A stretch of 24,476 nucleotides of DNA from the IMG/VR virus record IMGVR_UViG_3300020443_000129, positions 1-24,476 of that record, one strand, 5' to 3'. Within the stretch, counting starts at the first letter, position 1. Each line of letters starts with the position of its first letter. The notes below the pieces were generated by a model. The model ran no database searches. It saw only the letters and a program-made list of their open reading frames with translations, and was not told where the DNA came from. The translations under genes were made by a program, and so were the position numbers. The DNA is from a virus. Positions 22,537-24,476 of this stretch are shown here, piece after piece.

Positions 22537-23862
22537 TCAGGCGAGTCCTCGAATGCGTTTCATGCCGACCTTCGGCTTGTTGACCAAGTAATCCTTCACA
22601 ATGAAGTACCCGGCAGCGTCGTTGGGGTGATCCTTGTCGTTCTCTTTGTCAGGTTCGCCTTGTTTGTTCCATGCCTGCTGCTCTAACGCGTCGGTATAAG
22701 CTGGGCATGCATAGGGGTTTACCTTGTAGCGGCGCTCGCCCTTGGCGTTGCAAAACGCCGCATTCATCGAGTTGACGCGGTCCTTGACAGGTGGGTTACT
22801 GGCGTTCACCACCACCCGAAAGCCGGCGTCACGCAATTGAGCAATGTCCGTTGTCGACGCATTCACTGACCGGCGCGAGTCGCCCGAGGCGTCGGGGTAT
22901 ACGTGGATTTCGCAGGTCTTGATGTAATCGTCGCCGTCATAGCGCCAATAGCGCTCTTTGATGCGGCGGATCATGTCGGGGGTGTCGTGCCCCCCCATGA
23001 TTTCGTCCACCGCGCGAGGATCGCCGTCACGCTTCACATGGGTCACTGCCGCCATCTTGCCGACGTTGAAGTCCATGCCGATAAACAGAGGTTCGCCCTG
23101 CTGCACGGTGTCCATGCAAGCATTCAGCGCCCTATCGAACTGCCGGTAGACCGTGCCAGTGGTCAGGTTGACGAATAGGCCGCGCAGGTAGGCATCGATC
23201 AGCTGCGGCGGATAGGCCTCCAGCAGAGCATCGATGTAGTCATCTGGCAGGTTCGCCTCGTTGTCATAGGTCGATGCCTGAACCAGACCGTAGCGCTGGG
23301 CCATAGACGGCTTATCACGCAACGCTTTGACGAACTGCTGGTGGACGAACTTGAACCCCTCGGGCGTCGTCGTCACGTCGATGCCGTTCTTGAGCCCGTC
23401 GACCTTGTAGCGCATCCGCGCCATGATCTTACGCCAGGCCATTTCGGCCTTGGCAGTAGCCATCAGGTCGAGCTCGTCGACCAGGGCGTGCCCGATCTTG
23501 AAACCGACGATGCTGCCAGGCTTGTCCATCGAGCGGCATATCACAGTGGAGCGGTACTGCCGACCGCTATACAGGTGGACCTCGCGGTTTGCCTCTCGCA
23601 CCTCAGCGCGCAAGGCGAGTGAGTGCGCGACCTCCTCGATGGTCGGGTAGAAGATGTCCCGGATCTGAGGATAGGTCGGGGCGAAGTACCCCATATTGAT
23701 GCGCGGGTGTTGCCAAGCGTGGGCGCCGATTCCGCTACAGCCGACCCACGTCTTGCCAGAGCCAAAGCCGGCCACGTAGGCCCGGAACTTCTGCTGCATC
23801 GCCAGGAACTGACCTTGCGGGCGATTAAGCGTCGCCTCGGTTTCGATCGGGGTCGCTGGCAT
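22537..23862 (-). CDS. terL: Terminase large subunit
   Basis: This 441-residue protein is the packaging motor. The ATPase part has Walker A AGFGSGKT at 31-38, Walker B ALVDELD at 126-132 and a coupling TTTP motif near 164. The nuclease part has its first acidic residue in GMDFNVG (Asp 264), a second in YPDASG (Asp 324) and an acidic HPNDAAGY motif near 411-419. All expected catalytic residues are present. It overlaps terS by 38 bases and has AAGG six bases before the ATG. The family type would decide headful versus cos packaging, but I cannot assign it from sequence alone. Confidence 0.96.
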   Translation of the reverse strand: MPATPIETEATLNRPQGQFLAMQQKFRAYVAGFGSGKTWVGCSGIGAHAWQHPRINMGYFAPTYPQIRDIFYPTIEEVAHSLALRAEVREANREVHLYSGRQYRSTVICRSMDKPGSIVGFKIGHALVDELDLMATAKAEMAWRKIMARMRYKVDGLKNGIDVTTTPEGFKFVHQQFVKALRDKPSMAQRYGLVQASTYDNEANLPDDYIDALLEAYPPQLIDAYLRGLFVNLTTGTVYRQFDRALNACMDTVQQGEPLFIGMDFNVGKMAAVTHVKRDGDPRAVDEIMGGHDTPDMIRRIKERYWRYDGDDYIKTCEIHVYPDASGDSRRSVNASTTDIAQLRDAGFRVVVNASNPPVKDRVNSMNAAFCNAKGERRYKVNPYACPAYTDALEQQAWNKQGEPDKENDKDHPNDAAGYFIVKDYLVNKPKVGMKRIRGLA

Positions 23863-24283
23863 CCTGCACCTTGAAGACGACGTTGACCGGTTGGGGCGCG
23901 TCGTCCTGTCCGTCTGGTTCCGGTTTGTTGCGCCACCTGTCTGGCTTGCGATTGTTCAGCCATATGGCGGCGGCGGTAGTGTCAGGCGGGTAATGCTTGG
24001 TCGTCTGGTGAGTGACGATCTCGCCTTGGTTGTTGAACACCTTCTCTTCGGGGTGGCTATACCCGAGGGCGCGCTCATACAGCCGGGAAGCCACTTCGGC
24101 ATCGGCCATGACCTTGCCGTTTTTTATGGACTCCGAAAACGCCGCGTGATCCTTCTTCCACTTGTTGATCGTGGATTCGGTAACCTCGAAGAAATCGGCC
24201 ATCTCGGCATCCGTGGCGCCCAGCAAGCACAGCTTGCGGGCCTGCTCGGCGAACGCAGCCTTGTACTTGGTTGGTCGTGCCAT
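23825..24283 (-). CDS. terS: Terminase small subunit
   Basis: The 152-residue product begins MARPTKYKAAFAEQARKLC and has a helix-turn-helix in LLGATDAEMADFFEVTESTINKWKKDH (about 20-47), as in phage small terminases that recognise packaging sites. A central helical oligomerisation region (DAEVASRLYERALGYSH) is followed by the common TKHYPPDTTAAAIWLNNRKPDRW segment, and the C-terminus is acidic and unstructured. TGAGG lies five bases before the ATG. An inverted repeat upstream of the gene is a possible target. Confidence 0.92.
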   Translation of the reverse strand: MARPTKYKAAFAEQARKLCLLGATDAEMADFFEVTESTINKWKKDHAAFSESIKNGKVMADAEVASRLYERALGYSHPEEKVFNNQGEIVTHQTTKHYPPDTTAAAIWLNNRKPDRWRNKPEPDGQDDAPQPVNVVFKVQDASDPDRNRGDA

Positions 24284-24312
24284 GGTTGCCTCATTGAATA
24301 AGCGGTGCTGAA

Positions 24313-24345
24313 CTCACGGCGGACGGACTTGCCAGCCACCGTGAG
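24313..24345. repeat. Inverted repeat upstream of terS
   Basis: CTCACGG (24313-24319) and CCGTGAG (24339-24345) form perfect arms with a 19-base spacer. There is no T-tract on either strand. Position just before terS suggests either a packaging (pac or cos) recognition element or a regulatory hairpin. The sequence does not distinguish these. Confidence 0.5.
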
Positions 24346-24353
24346 CAATACGG

Positions 24354-24464
24354 TCATGCAAGCAGGCGCAGTTGCATCTGATCCTCGAGCATGCTGATCC
24401 GGCTCTCGAGGGGCTGCTTCTCGTGCTTCCATCCGGCAAGGCCGCGGCCACACATGCTCGCCAT
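24354..24464 (-). CDS. Small ORF upstream of terS (possibly incomplete)
   Basis: The frame reads MASMCGRGLAGWKHEKQPLE and then a short Leu/Met-rich helix ending in TGA, 36 residues from ATG 24464. AGGCGG lies just before that ATG. The frame is open to the window edge, so a longer protein beginning outside is possible. The second half (SRISMLEDQMQLRLLA) looks like a coiled-coil helix. No family is recognised; the overlapping alternative frame to 24453 is Arg/Pro-rich and less protein-like. Confidence 0.4.
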   Translation of the reverse strand: MASMCGRGLAGWKHEKQPLESRISMLEDQMQLRLLA

Positions 24465-24476
24465 CCGCCTGCCGGT

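Noticed and set aside
24124-24453. Alternative minus-strand ORF across the terS start
   Set aside because: It overlaps terS in another frame and is Arg/Pro/Ser-rich; terS has a clear start and helix-turn-helix.

Overview
The window is the late structural region of a lambda-type siphovirus, most simply a prophage. It is GC-rich (about 60% by eye), uses Gram-negative Shine-Dalgarno signals, and encodes a lipobox lipoprotein and lambda-family tail-tip proteins. This fits a gammaproteobacterial host of the halomonad or pseudomonad kind, but the genus is an inference. No integrase, att site, tRNA or clear host gene is visible, so integrated and free states cannot be told apart.

Nearly all genes are on the minus strand and read right to left in virion assembly order. 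Packaging and head genes (about 24.46-16.6 kb): a small unknown ORF, terS, terL, DUF4055-type portal, MuF-type head protein, a 50-residue ORF, an 82-residue ORF, GP20-like scaffold, Gp13-like major capsid protein, an unknown protein and two connector proteins. Neck and tail shaft (16.5-10.6 kb): a small protein with an RNA polymerase alpha-CTD-like helix-hairpin-helix, a gp10-like neck protein, a tail terminator-like protein, the tail tube, a G/GT tail chaperone pair linked by a candidate programmed -1 frameshift, a lipoprotein, and a tape measure protein almost as long as lambda H. Tail tip and fibre (10.56-1.2 kb): M, L, K, I, J, two unknown proteins, an Ala/Ser-rich tail fibre, a small unknown protein and a DUF4376-like fibre-assembly protein.

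Four genes run on the plus strand: a zinc-ribbon protein, a small unknown protein and a strikingly AT-rich predicted membrane protein at the left edge, plus a 72-residue gene inserted antisense between K and L. With the lipoprotein and the alpha-CTD-like gene, these look like accessory (moron) genes.

Six minus-strand intrinsic terminators lie inside the late operon. In four of them the U-tract is followed within a few bases by the next gene's Shine-Dalgarno sequence, and three share a similar leader. Full-length late transcription would therefore need antitermination or internal promoters. The least explained elements are these terminator-RBS modules, the alpha-CTD-like protein, the lipoprotein between chaperone and tape measure, the antisense gene, and the A AAA AAG frameshift site whose product lacks its own start codon.
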